This document shows, piece after piece, positions 9,279 to 17,096 of a stretch of 64,000 nt of DNA. The notes under the pieces were generated by a model. That model had not been told where the DNA came from. It did not search any database and saw only the letters and a program-made list of their open reading frames with translations. Each line of letters begins with the position of its first letter. The stretch's first letter is position 1. The stretch covers positions 1-64,000 of the forward strand of contig NZ_JAHVIT010000011.1 in assembly GCF_019801605.1 (NCBI RefSeq), written 5' to 3'. The translations under genes and the position numbers were made by a program. Source of the DNA: Maritimibacter alkaliphilus. GTDB taxonomy: Bacteria; Pseudomonadota; Alphaproteobacteria; Rhodobacterales; Rhodobacteraceae.

Positions 9279-9319
9279 CCAATCATCCATCCAGTCTCGG
9301 CCGGGCCCCCTGCCCCGCC

Positions 9320-10006
9320 TCAGCACACCACCCGCAAATCCGAGATCGTCGGGTCCACCCGCCGCAGCGCCACCCGCAGCCGTTCCCGCAGATGGGTCGT
9401 CACATAGCTTGCGATGAAGGACGACGGCGCGGCCAGGATCACCGTGCCGCCCTCGCGGTCCACCTCGGTCAGCCCGTGGAACCATGCGCCGTAGGTCGAG
9501 GCATCCTCGCCATGCAGGATCGCCTGCGCCTGTCCCCAGACCGATCCGCCCTCCTCGGGCACGACCTTGCGCAGCGGCACCACGTTCGTCGCCGTCTCCT
9601 CGCCCGCCGGGATCGAAGCATTCGGATCGAGCCGCTGGACGAAATCCTCGCCGATCAGCGCCCAGGCCGGGCGGGTGTCTTCCAGCATCCGCTCGAAGTC
9701 AATCCCATAGGTGCTGATCCGTCCGCGGGCGCCGCGGGTCTTCTGCACCAGCCAGCCTCGGCCGCGCAGCTTCGCCATCTCGCGTTTCACCGTACGCTCG
9801 TCCACGGACCACAGCCGGGCGATCTCCCGCTGGCCCATGGACAGCTCGTCGCGCTGCCAGTTGTAGCGCGTGGTGATCAGCGCCATCATCCGCATGATCT
9901 GTCTCTGCGCGACCTTGTCCTGCGACAGGCCAAGCGCCATCAGGGCAGATAGGATATCGTATTTACGCGAGGCCGCTGCACGACCAGTCGCTCGGGCAAG
10001 TTGCAT
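9320..10006 (-). CDS. repA: DnaA-like plasmid replication initiator
   Basis: Replicase of the DnaA-like plasmid class described in Rhodobacterales. The 228-aa protein has an N-terminal winged-helix part (about 30-105, with SVDERTVKREMAKLRGRGWL as the probable recognition region). It ends with a segment (about 158-228) that resembles DnaA domain I: W-x(n)-L, then TYGAWFHGLTEVDREGG, then APSSFIASYV. There is no AAA+ ATPase domain, so it is not chromosomal DnaA. It faces away from parAB across a 550-bp candidate origin. This gene is the main reason for calling the window extrachromosomal; the compatibility subgroup cannot be told by eye. Confidence 0.85.
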   Translation of the reverse strand: MQLARATGRAAASRKYDILSALMALGLSQDKVAQRQIMRMMALITTRYNWQRDELSMGQREIARLWSVDERTVKREMAKLRGRGWLVQKTRGARGRISTYGIDFERMLEDTRPAWALIGEDFVQRLDPNASIPAGEETATNVVPLRKVVPEEGGSVWGQAQAILHGEDASTYGAWFHGLTEVDREGGTVILAAPSSFIASYVTTHLRERLRVALRRVDPTISDLRVVC

Positions 10007-10558
10007 CCCGCGTCTCCTGTCCCGGTGATCCTCGTCCGAGGATGCGTCGGTGATGTTTCGTGTTGCGCCGGGAAGGAAGGGTCCCTGTCAGGGAAGACTG
10101 CCCGGGTCTGTGGCCTCTGATCGGGGAGAGTTTTCTGCGAACTCGACGCTAATTCCGATCATGCATCTATTTGCGTCCGATTGGCTGATCCTGTCAAGCG
10201 AGCAACTCGCCCTTCCCAGAACCATTTCGAAGAAATCGGTATCAATTGGTATAGGGTGACAGCCTATGTGTCCCCTATTCAGGCACTTTTGTCCCCCAAT
10301 ATGCAGCAGAGGCCCCCGTGGTGTCCCCCTAGATCTGGGGTCGCCCCCAAGGTCCGACTCACAGATTCGGAGGGAATCACCGGGAATCACTCACGATTCG
10401 ATTCGCCTTGCTGCACAGGGGTTGAGGGGCCCTGCCCTTCCCTGCGGGGAAGATCTCACAGATCCCGATCCGGGGGAACTTCCCTTTTGCGTTTTTCGGG
10501 AAATCAGCGTAATTCGAAAGCGAGCATTAATTTACGTCCTGATAAACAGAGGCCGAGC
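10007..10558. other. Candidate origin and repA/parA control region
   Basis: This 552-bp gap lies between divergent repA and parA and is AT-richer than its flanks. It holds short phased repeats: GGTAT at 10239 and 10249; TGTCCCC at 10269, 10290 and 10322; GGGAATCAC at 10372 and 10382. It also holds one variant of the 16-bp palindrome (10437-10452). No canonical DnaA box (TTATNCACA) was found here. Origin function is inferred from position; longer open frames across it have no family resemblance. Confidence 0.55.
10437..10452. other. Candidate parS palindrome, copy 1 (variant)
   Basis: CTTCCCTGCGGGGAAG, one mismatch from the perfect palindrome CTTCCCCGCGGGGAAG that recurs through the parAB region. 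It lies 107 bp upstream of parA. Confidence 0.55.
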
Positions 10559-11854
10559 ATGTACACCCACGAAGACCTCGCACAGCTGCAGGCGCAGTCC
10601 CTCAAGATGCAGGGCTGGATCCGCCAGCAGACCTTCAGCCCCGAGAGCCGCAAGACCCTGCGCCGCTTCTCCTCCTGGGAGGTGTCCGAGCTGATCCTGC
10701 GCATCAACCAGTCGACCTTCCGCGGCCGGCTCGCCGCCGATCCCTCCCTGCCCTCCGGCGAGGTCGAGGCCGAGGGCCGGCAGCGCTGGTACACGCTCGA
10801 AGAGATCAACGAGCTGCGCCGCCGCATGAAGATCAACCGCAAGAGCCTGATGCCGCCCCGCCCCGCCGGCAAGCGCGCGTTCCGCGCCGCGGTCGCCAAC
10901 TTCAAGGGCGGCGCCGGCAAGTCCACCGTCGCGCTGCACTTCGCTCATGCCGCAGCCCTCGACGGCTACCGCGTGCTGCTGGTGGACTTCGACCCGCAGG
11001 CCACGCTCTCCCACTCCATGGGTCTCACCGACGTGGCCGAGGATTACACCGTCTGGGGCATCATGGCCCGCGACCTGATCCGCGAGACCGACCGCCAGAA
11101 CGCGGCCCTCGTCGGGGCCGAGAGTGGCACCGCCCTGCCCGCCCGCAAGATCCCCGCCTCGATCCGCGACATGGGTCTCGACGAGCTGCGCCACCACGAC
11201 TTCATCAAGCAGACCTCCTGGTCCACGATCGACATCATCCCTTCCTGCGCCAACGCCGCCTTCGTCGAGTTCGCCTCGGCCCAGTACCGGCACCTGAACC
11301 CGGAGTGGACCTTCTTCGCCGCCGTGTCGCGCTACCTCGATGGCCTCGGCGACGACGACTATGACCTCATCATCTTCGACTGCCCGCCGGCCATCGGCTA
11401 CCAGTCCATGAACGCGGTCTTCGCCGCCGACGCGCTCTACATCCCCTCCGGCCCGGGCTACTGGGAATACGACAGTACCACCTCCTTCATCGGCCAGCTC
11501 TCCGAGGCGCTCGAGGACCTCGCCCATGGCTTCGGCGAAAACTTCCCCGCGGGGAAGATCGCCCTGCCCAAGGCCTTCGCCGACATCCGCTTCCTGATGA
11601 CGCGCTACGAGCCCGGCAACGACCTGCACCGCGCGATGCTGGAGGCCTTCCGCAAGGTCTTCGGTGATCATGTGACGCAGAACCCGATCGAGATGACCCG
11701 CGCCGTCGAGCAGTCCGGCCGCTTCCTCAGCTCGGTCTACGAGATCGACTACCGCGACATGACCCGCGAAACATGGCGCCGCGCCCGGGAGAGTTTCGAC
11801 CGTGCCTATGGCGAGTTCCGCGACAACATCATCGCCAACTGGGACAAGGTCTGA
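10559..11854 (+). CDS. parA: Plasmid partition ATPase ParA
   Basis: ParA-type Walker ATPase that positions and segregates the replicon together with ParB. The open frame begins far upstream in the control region, but the ATG at 10559 follows AGAGG and gives a normal 431-aa protein. Residues 77-92 (RWYTLEEINELRRRM) look like a helix-turn-helix, as in plasmid ParAs that also repress their own operon. The deviant Walker A is KGGAGKST (116-123), and DFDPQATLS follows. The palindrome at 11542-11557 lies inside the gene and encodes FPAGK. parB follows 11 bases later. Confidence 0.95.
   Translation: MYTHEDLAQLQAQSLKMQGWIRQQTFSPESRKTLRRFSSWEVSELILRINQSTFRGRLAADPSLPSGEVEAEGRQRWYTLEEINELRRRMKINRKSLMPPRPAGKRAFRAAVANFKGGAGKSTVALHFAHAAALDGYRVLLVDFDPQATLSHSMGLTDVAEDYTVWGIMARDLIRETDRQNAALVGAESGTALPARKIPASIRDMGLDELRHHDFIKQTSWSTIDIIPSCANAAFVEFASAQYRHLNPEWTFFAAVSRYLDGLGDDDYDLIIFDCPPAIGYQSMNAVFAADALYIPSGPGYWEYDSTTSFIGQLSEALEDLAHGFGENFPAGKIALPKAFADIRFLMTRYEPGNDLHRAMLEAFRKVFGDHVTQNPIEMTRAVEQSGRFLSSVYEIDYRDMTRETWRRARESFDRAYGEFRDNIIANWDKV
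11542..11557. other. Candidate parS palindrome, copy 2 (inside parA)
   Basis: Perfect 16-bp palindrome CTTCCCCGCGGGGAAG within the parA coding sequence. Confidence 0.65.
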
Positions 11855-11865
11855 AGGAGAGAGCC

Positions 11866-13056
11866 ATGAGCCGCAAACGCCGCATCTTCGACATCTCCAT
11901 GCCGGTGGAGGACAGCACCCCCTCCCCCGCGCCCGCCCCTGAACCGGCCCCTGCCCCCGAACCGGAGGCCAAGGCCGAGCCGGATCCGCAGACCTTCCCC
12001 GCGGGGAAGGACGCCCCCGCTGAGGCCCCCCGCGCCCCCCGGCGCGGCCCCATGGCCACGGCCATCGGCGAGACCGCCGACAGCCTGCGCGAGCGCCGCG
12101 AGGTCGAGGCCCGGATCCGTGCCGAGAACGATCGCCTCGCCCATGAGCACGTCCGCCTCAAGCGTCTCGGCCTCGTGGTCGACCTGCTGCCGCTGGATGC
12201 GATCCACACCTCCAAGCTGGTCCGCGACCGTGCCGCCGGGCCGGACGAGGAACTGGGCGAGCTGCGCGACTCGATCCGCGCCCTCGGCCTCTCGAACCCG
12301 ATCCGGGTCGAGGAGGCGGAGGACGGCCGTTACGAACTGATTCAAGGCTTCCGCCGTCTCAGCGCCTACCGCGCCCTGCTGGAGGAAACCGGCGACGAAA
12401 GCTACGCCACGATCCCCGCCGCGATCACGCCGAAGGGCGAGGGGCTCGACGCGCTCTATCGCCGGATGGTGGACGAGAACCTCGTGCGCAAGGACATCTC
12501 CTTTGCCGAGATGGCGCAGCTGGCGATCGACTATGCCGCCGACCCCGAGACCGCCACCAGCGACGCCGACAAGGCCGTGGCCGAGCTCTTCAAGTCCGCC
12601 GGCTACCAGAAGCGCAGCTACATCCGGAGCTTCATCCGGGTGATCGCGGCCATCGGTCCGCAGCTGCAATTCGCGCCTGAAATTCCCCGCGCCCTCGGCC
12701 TCGCGCTCGCCGCGCGGCTGGACGAGGTCGAAGGGCTGTCGGGCGCCATCACCGAGGCACTCGGCCCGCTCGACAACCGGTCGGTCAAGGAGGAGCTGGA
12801 GGTGCTGCGCCGCTTCGCCGGGCTGACCGCGCCCGTTGAGGGCCATGTGCCGCCCGCCCGTGCCGGGGGCGCCACGCCCAAACCCGCGGCCTCGGGCAAG
12901 GCCAAGACCAGCTTCCAGTTCGACCGCCGCGAGGGCCGGGCGAAATGCACCGCCGCCAACGGGCGGCTGGAGCTGCGGCTGGACCGGGACTTCTCCACCA
13001 TCGACCGGCGCAAGCTGGAACAGGCGGTGCGCAAGATGCTCGACCAGCTCGACTGA
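11866..13056 (+). CDS. parB: Plasmid partition protein ParB
   Basis: Centromere-binding partner of ParA. The ATG at 11866 follows GAAGGAGAGAGCC and gives 396 aa. Residues 15-60 are Pro/Ala/Glu-rich and variable. The ParB/Srx-type CTP-binding core is at about 100-190 (IRALGLSNPIRVEE, then ELIQGFRRLSAYRAL), and the helix-turn-helix part follows (MAQLAIDYA, SYIRSFIRVIAAIGP). The palindrome at 11994-12009 lies inside the gene, in the variable region, and again encodes FPAGK. The operon ends at the terminator at 13111. Confidence 0.95.
   Translation: MSRKRRIFDISMPVEDSTPSPAPAPEPAPAPEPEAKAEPDPQTFPAGKDAPAEAPRAPRRGPMATAIGETADSLRERREVEARIRAENDRLAHEHVRLKRLGLVVDLLPLDAIHTSKLVRDRAAGPDEELGELRDSIRALGLSNPIRVEEAEDGRYELIQGFRRLSAYRALLEETGDESYATIPAAITPKGEGLDALYRRMVDENLVRKDISFAEMAQLAIDYAADPETATSDADKAVAELFKSAGYQKRSYIRSFIRVIAAIGPQLQFAPEIPRALGLALAARLDEVEGLSGAITEALGPLDNRSVKEELEVLRRFAGLTAPVEGHVPPARAGGATPKPAASGKAKTSFQFDRREGRAKCTAANGRLELRLDRDFSTIDRRKLEQAVRKMLDQLD
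11994..12009. other. Candidate parS palindrome, copy 3 (inside parB)
   Basis: Perfect CTTCCCCGCGGGGAAG inside the variable 5' part of parB, with palindrome-extending bases (ACC on the left, G on the right). Confidence 0.65.
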
Positions 13057-13060
13057 GCGT

Positions 13061-13076
13061 CTTCCCCGCGGGGAAG
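13061..13076. other. Candidate parS palindrome, copy 4
   Basis: Perfect CTTCCCCGCGGGGAAG, beginning five bases after the parB stop. Confidence 0.65.
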
Positions 13077-13110
13077 ATCGGCGGTCAAATAGACCCTGAT
13101 AAGGGCTTTA

Positions 13111-13142
13111 GAGACCCCTCCGGCGCGGAGGGGTCTCTTTCG
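13111..13142 (+). terminator. Rho-independent terminator of parAB
   Basis: A 12-bp perfect stem (13111-13122 with 13126-13137, GAGACCCCTCCG and its complement) with a 3-base loop is followed by TTTCGTTC. It lies about 55 bases after parB. Confidence 0.85.
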
Positions 13143-13227
13143 TTCGGGGCGCCGGGCTGAGGCGGGAGGCCCTCGCGGCTGCGGAGAGCGCTCTTGCGTT
13201 TGAGGCACCCGACCCGGCCGGGAAGAC

Positions 13228-13243
13228 CTTCCCCACGGGGAAG
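13228..13243. other. Candidate parS palindrome, copy 5 (variant)
   Basis: CTTCCCCACGGGGAAG, one central mismatch from the consensus. It is flanked by GAC on the left and GTT on the right, so the extended arm is mostly kept. Confidence 0.6.
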
Positions 13244-13381
13244 GTTCCGGCCGGCTGGGGCCTCGGGCTGGGGGTCGGTGAGCCGACGTCGGCGCCCGAA
13301 AGGGGCGACAGCCGGGGGCCGTGCCATGCAGGGTGCGGTCCCTTCGGTTGGCGAGACAGCACCCTGCGTCGCTGCTTCCCC

Positions 13382-13403
13382 GACCTTCCCCGCGGGGAAG
13401 GTC
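13382..13403. other. Candidate parS palindrome, copy 6 (22-bp perfect)
   Basis: The 16-bp core CTTCCCCGCGGGGAAG (13385-13400) is extended by GAC on the left and GTC on the right, making a perfect 22-bp inverted repeat. This is the longest copy of the family. Confidence 0.7.
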
Positions 13404-13448
13404 AGCCCCGGGGATGGCGGGCGCTTAACATAATACGAATCGTGGGCT

Positions 13449-14069
13449 TCAGGGCGATCCCGGCGCCCGGGGCACCTGCCAGCCGCGCCAGTGGCTGACG
13501 ATCCGGAACAGCGCGCAGAGCAACACGCCCGCAACGCTGGTCCAGAAGTCCGGCAGGTCCAGCGCCCGGCCCACCACGACGACCCCCGCGCCCAGCAGGG
13601 CTGCGAGGGCATAGATGTCCTCGCGCAGCACCCGGGGCACCTCGGTCACGAGCACATCGCGCAGGGCGCCGCCGCCCACCGCCGCCACCACGCCGAGCAG
13701 CATCGCCGACAGCGGATCGAGCCCGTAGAGCAGCGCCTTGCGGCAGCTGGCCACGGCAAAGAGCCCGAGGCCGAGCGCGTCGAGCACCATGACGGGCCGG
13801 CGCATCTTCTCGATCAGCCGGTGCCCGAAGAAGACCACCACGGCCGAGGCGAGCGCGGTGTAGAGGTAGCGCGTGTCATGCAGCGCCGCCGGCGGCGTGG
13901 CGCCCAGCATCAGGTCGCGCACCATGCCGCCCGCCAGTGCGGTGCAGATCGCCAGCACCGCGATGCCGAACAGGTCGAGCTGCCGGCGCACGGCAAGCAT
14001 CGCGCCCGAGAGCCCGAAGACGAAAGTGCCGAGGAGGTCGAGCGAGAGCCCGACGGGAATGCTGCTCAT
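13449..14069 (-). CDS. TRIC-type (UPF0126) membrane channel protein
   Basis: Integral membrane protein of 206 aa with about seven hydrophobic segments. It has the internal duplication typical of the bacterial TRIC/YadS family: GGMVRDLMLG (about 47-56) and GGALRDVLV (about 131-139) are the paired Gly-rich pore motifs. Family members conduct monovalent cations; substrates in bacteria are not settled. It stands alone between the partition module and a repeat-rich gap. Confidence 0.85.
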   Translation of the reverse strand: MSSIPVGLSLDLLGTFVFGLSGAMLAVRRQLDLFGIAVLAICTALAGGMVRDLMLGATPPAALHDTRYLYTALASAVVVFFGHRLIEKMRRPVMVLDALGLGLFAVASCRKALLYGLDPLSAMLLGVVAAVGGGALRDVLVTEVPRVLREDIYALAALLGAGVVVVGRALDLPDFWTSVAGVLLCALFRIVSHWRGWQVPRAPGSP

Positions 14070-14415
14070 GAAGGCCCCGCGCTGAAAGGACTCACTCTTC
14101 TAAAGGGCGCGGAGGCTGTTGGGAAGCGGGGCAGGGGGGCGACGTTGGGGCGCGGGGCGAATTGGGAGGCGGGCAGGGGCATGGCCTGCGGGCGCGCGGC
14201 GACCTGCGATAGGGGCATGACGTGCCGGCGCGGGGGGACCTCTATTGGGGCGCGTTCGGGTGTCTCGTGTATCGACGCCGGCCGGCTTTGGCGGCCTCAC
14301 GGGTGAGCGGCGTTCCGTCCTGTCAGCCTCGCGGTATCGGACTGGCCGGACAGCAGGGGCCCCTGCGGCACCCGCCTGCGGACCGTGGTTGGGAAACGCG
14401 GAGGGCGGCAGAGAT

Positions 14416-14484
14416 CCGCGGGGTGGCGCATTAGCGCTGCCCCATGGGGGCGGGTCGGCGCTGCCCGGCCTGACGCCCGGGCGG
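14416..14484. repeat. Dispersed GC-rich repeat, copy B
   Basis: Second copy of the element at 9164-9231, same orientation, roughly 90% identical by eye. The shared cores are CCGCGGGGTGGCGCA and GCCCCATGGGGGCGGGTCGG. Confidence 0.7.
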
Positions 14485-14521
14485 GGGGTGGATGGAGGGC
14501 GATGCGCCTTGGCGCATGCAA

Positions 14522-14546
14522 AACGCCACCCGCGATGGGTGGCGTT
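14522..14546 (-). terminator. Stem-loop downstream of the phosphoesterase gene
   Basis: A 10-bp perfect stem (AACGCCACCC, 14522-14531, with 14537-14546) and 5-base loop. On the minus strand it is followed by TTGC, a weak U-tract. It could end transcription of the metallophosphoesterase gene after it crosses the heptamer array. Confidence 0.5.
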
Positions 14547-14566
14547 CGTCAGGACCGTCTGTGTTG

Positions 14567-14661
14567 CTCAGCTCTCAGCTCTCAGCTCTCAGCTCTCAGC
14601 TCTCAGCTCTCAGCTCTCAGCTCTCAGCTCTCAGCTCTCAGCTCTCAGCTCTCAGCTCTCA
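14567..14661. repeat. Heptanucleotide tandem repeat (CTCAGCT)n
   Basis: Thirteen perfect copies of CTCAGCT (14567-14657) plus a partial CTCA. A 7-base unit shifts frame at each copy, so it cannot be selected coding sequence. No copy has diverged, which suggests recent expansion by slippage. It lies 48 bases past the stop of the phosphoesterase gene, in its probable 3' untranslated region. Confidence 0.95.
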
Positions 14662-14708
14662 CTTCGTTGGGGCAGGGCCGGACGAGCTGTCCGCCCCGCG
14701 CGGTCAGG

Positions 14709-15518
14709 TCACGGACCGGCGCAGAAGGTCGCCGGGGCGATCGTCTGGGCATCGAGGGTGTCGACGCCGTGGCAGGAGAGCAGGTCTTCGGTCAGCGTGA
14801 TGACGGCATAGTTCGGCACGCCTGCGACCCAGTCGGGCGCGGGGTTGAGGAAGTCCTGCCGGAACTGGTGGGTACAGCCACGGCCCGCGGTGAAGCCGAT
14901 CCCGTCGCGCGTGGTGCCGGTCAGCGGGATGTGGATGTGGCCGAAGAAGATGTGCCGCACGCCGCCGGGATGGGCGCGGAGGATCTCCATCAGCACATCT
15001 GCGTCATGCATCCCGATGTTGTTGAAATGCGCCATGCCGTGCGCCACCGGCGGGTGGTGGATGAAGACGGTCAGCGGGCTCTCGGGGCAGGTGGCGAGTG
15101 TCTCGCGCAGCCAGTCGGCCCGCTCGGGGCAGAAGCGGCCACCGATCTCGGTGGTCGAGTTGCTGTCGAGGAAGAGTAGCCGGTCGTCGGAGCCGGGCAC
15201 CTCCATCATCGACTGGATGTAGCCGTGGCTGTCGACCGGGTGCTGCGGGAAGGCGGCGCGGAAATTGTCGCGGGCATCGTGGTTGCCGAGCAGCAGCCGC
15301 ACCGGCATCGGCAGGTCGGCGAGCAGCGCGTCCAGCTGGGCATAGGCCACCGGGTTGCCGTCCTGCGTCAGGTCGCCGGTGAGGACGACGAGGTCAGCAT
15401 CCGGGTGCGTATGTTTGACGTCGTCGAGCACCCGCCTGAGCCGCGCGGAGGGGTCGAGACCATAGAGCGTCTCGCCCGCGGGCACGAGGTGGGTGTCGGT
15501 GATGTGGATGATCTTCAT
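14709..15518 (-). CDS. GpdQ/CpdA-type metallophosphoesterase
   Basis: Predicted two-metal phosphodiesterase of 269 aa. The full motif set is present: DTH near residue 8, GDLTQDG near 48, GNHD near 79, HHPPVAHG near 153 and GHIHI near 194. The GETLYG and LLFLDSNS segments resemble glycerophosphodiesterase GpdQ, and cyclic-nucleotide phosphodiesterases share the fold. It faces away from a glycerol-3-phosphate-type ABC importer across 232 bp that holds a Pho-box-like site. This makes release of glycerophosphate or head groups from phospholipid a better guess than cAMP breakdown. No signal peptide, so cytoplasmic. Confidence 0.83.
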   Translation of the reverse strand: MKIIHITDTHLVPAGETLYGLDPSARLRRVLDDVKHTHPDADLVVLTGDLTQDGNPVAYAQLDALLADLPMPVRLLLGNHDARDNFRAAFPQHPVDSHGYIQSMMEVPGSDDRLLFLDSNSTTEIGGRFCPERADWLRETLATCPESPLTVFIHHPPVAHGMAHFNNIGMHDADVLMEILRAHPGGVRHIFFGHIHIPLTGTTRDGIGFTAGRGCTHQFRQDFLNPAPDWVAGVPNYAVITLTEDLLSCHGVDTLDAQTIAPATFCAGP

Positions 15519-15605
15519 GAGGGGTCTCCGTTGATGGAGCGCGCCATAGGGCGCCTGCGTAACGGCTTTGCGACGGGGAGGGTGCAGGGGGCGAACTTCA
15601 TGGAG

Positions 15606-15623
15606 CTGTCATGCAACCGCCAT
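15606..15623 (+). promoter_or_regulatory. Pho-box-like site upstream of the ABC operon
   Basis: CTGTCATGCAACCGCCAT. The first 7-mer is a perfect PhoB half-site (CTGTCAT), the spacer is the usual 4 bases, and the second 7-mer matches at five of seven positions. It lies 128 bp before the binding-protein gene, between divergent genes that both suit phosphate scavenging. Confidence 0.55.
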
Positions 15624-15750
15624 CGAAGCTTTGGAAAACCGTCGCCGTTCCGTCGTGCTTTCCCGGCTAGTGAGCCGCTCATGAGCCGGGCCTCCCCCGG
15701 ATCAGCGGTATCCAAGGCCTCCTCCGGCCCCCGTCACAAAGGAACGACCC

Positions 15751-17028
15751 ATGACCTCGAAGTTCACCCTGGCCGTGGTGGCCACGCTGGCGCTTGCCGG
15801 CACCGCCCACGCCAAGACCCAGATCACCTGCCTGACCAACGCCGGCCACCTGAGCCGCCAGCACCAGCCGCTGGCCGAGATGTTCAACGCGATGCAGGAC
15901 GAGGTCGAGGTGACCTATGCCGCGCCGGCGCAGAACTACTCGGACACGCACCTGAAGCTGATGCGCGCCTCGGCCACCAACACGCTGCCCGATTGCGCCT
16001 TCGAGGCCTACAACCAGCTGCCCTCGCTGGCCCGTGCCATGGCGCAGCGCGGCCAGATCGCCGACCTGTCCACCCTGATGGACAAGGAAGAGGCCGGCTG
16101 GAAGGACGCGAACTACTCCGAGCAGATGCTGGGCCTGGGCAAGGTTGATGGCGTGCAATATGGCATGCCTTTCAACGCCTCGGTCGTGCAGTGGTACGTC
16201 AACGCCGACCTGCTGAAGCAGGCGGGCGTCGAGGTCGAAGATTTCCCCACCGACTGGGACGGCGTGCTGGAGCTGGCCGCCAAGGTCGACGCACTGGGGG
16301 ACGACATCGACGGCATGTCCTTCGCCGTGGACCAGTGGGGCGATGACTGGATGTTCCAGGTGCTGATCGCCCAGCAGGGCGGCCAGATGCTGACCGACGC
16401 GGGCGATGAAGTGGCCTTCGATCAGGACGAGCGCAGCCTCAAGGCGATGCAACTGGCCCGCCGCATGGTGACCGAGGGCGGTTACGACCCGCGCACCGAC
16501 ATCGACACCCAACTGACGGCCTTCACCTCGGGCAAGATGGGCTTCTACGCGAACTCCCCCGCCTCGGCCAAGCTGATGCAGGAACGCGTGGGCGAGGGCT
16601 TTGACCTGCGCTCGGTCAAGTTCACCGTCTGGGACGACGCCAACGGCACCCTGCCCACCGGCGGCAACGCGGGCATCATCACCACGCAGGACCCCGAGAA
16701 ACAGGCGGCTGTCTGGGAATACCTGAAGTTCCTGACCGGCCCCAAGGGTCAGGAGCTGACCGCGAAGAACACCGGCTACCTGCCGACCAACGTGATGTCG
16801 CTCGAGGACGAGTACCTCGGCGCCTACTACAAGGCCGAGCCCTACTTCGCCACGCCGTCGAGCCAGTACGAGCGCGCCGGCGCATGGTGGGGCTACCCGG
16901 GCACCCAATCCGAGAAGATCTGGCGTGACCAGCGGTCGGTCTTCCGCGCGGTGATGCTGGGCGAGACCTCGCCCGAGGATGGTGCGGCTGAGGTCAAGGA
17001 CATCGCCGAGACCCTGATGCAGCGCTGA
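15751..17028 (+). CDS. ABC transporter substrate-binding protein (UgpB-like)
   Basis: Periplasmic binding protein of the family-1 carbohydrate/glycerol-phosphate cluster, 425 aa. Residues 1-21 form a signal peptide ending AHA. The NADLLKQAGVE segment (near 150) and the late TGGNAGIIT and AKNTGYLPT segments are typical of UgpB and related proteins. It is first in an operon with an ATPase and two permeases. The Pho-box-like site and the divergent phosphodiesterase favour sn-glycerol-3-phosphate or glycerophosphodiesters as ligand; sugar uptake is the alternative. Confidence 0.85.
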   Translation: MTSKFTLAVVATLALAGTAHAKTQITCLTNAGHLSRQHQPLAEMFNAMQDEVEVTYAAPAQNYSDTHLKLMRASATNTLPDCAFEAYNQLPSLARAMAQRGQIADLSTLMDKEEAGWKDANYSEQMLGLGKVDGVQYGMPFNASVVQWYVNADLLKQAGVEVEDFPTDWDGVLELAAKVDALGDDIDGMSFAVDQWGDDWMFQVLIAQQGGQMLTDAGDEVAFDQDERSLKAMQLARRMVTEGGYDPRTDIDTQLTAFTSGKMGFYANSPASAKLMQERVGEGFDLRSVKFTVWDDANGTLPTGGNAGIITTQDPEKQAAVWEYLKFLTGPKGQELTAKNTGYLPTNVMSLEDEYLGAYYKAEPYFATPSSQYERAGAWWGYPGTQSEKIWRDQRSVFRAVMLGETSPEDGAAEVKDIAETLMQR

Positions 17029-17046
17029 TCGCGCAGAACATCCACA

Positions 17047-17082
17047 AGGCGGGGGCCTGTCATGGGCCCCCGCCTGCATTTT
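17047..17082 (+). terminator. Intercistronic stem-loop after the binding-protein gene
   Basis: A perfect 11-bp stem (17047-17057 with 17065-17075) with a 7-base loop, followed by GCATTTTG. Placed between binding protein and ATPase, it probably acts as a partial terminator or 3' RNA stabiliser that keeps binding-protein mRNA in excess. Confidence 0.75.
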
Positions 17083-17096
17083 GACAGGTTCAGGAT

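Larger units (their letters stand above)
9000..9319. other. Convergent fliI / repA intergenic region
   Basis: This 320-bp gap lies between two genes that converge. It carries one copy of a GC-rich dispersed repeat (9164-9231) and a stem-loop followed by T-rich sequence that would end repA transcription (9258-9278). ACCACGAAGGGC occurs twice (about 9071 and 9144). No coding capacity that I trust. Confidence 0.6.
13057..13448. other. parB downstream region with three palindromes
   Basis: This 392-bp gap between parB and the leftward channel gene contains palindrome copies at 13061, 13228 and 13382 and the parAB terminator at 13111-13137. Nothing here looks like a gene. It is the densest part of the palindrome set. 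Confidence 0.6.
14070..14708. other. Repeat-rich intergenic region
   Basis: This 639-bp gap has no defensible gene. It contains a G-rich stretch (14100-14250), the palindrome GCAGGGGCCCCTGC near 14352, dispersed repeat copy B (14416-14484), two adjacent hairpins (14503-14516 and 14522-14546) and a heptanucleotide tandem array (14567-14661). Several short open frames run through the repeats in all phases and are artefacts. Confidence 0.65.

Noticed and set aside
9141-9485. Reverse frame with GRAAPTRPHGAA, also seen at 14297-14521
   Set aside because: Both are translations of the dispersed GC-rich repeat and not a conserved peptide gene.
10181-10558. 126-residue N-terminal extension of ParA
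   Set aside because: It runs through the origin region and its repeats; the ATG at 10559 has a ribosome site and gives a normal ParA.
14567-14661. CRISPR array
   Set aside because: The repeat unit is 7 bp with no spacers and there are no cas genes.
14492-14800. Open frames with Ser-Ala-Leu/Ser-Gln-Leu repeats, possible surface protein
   Set aside because: They come from the 7-bp tandem array, which stays open in all phases; there is no start site or flanking domain.
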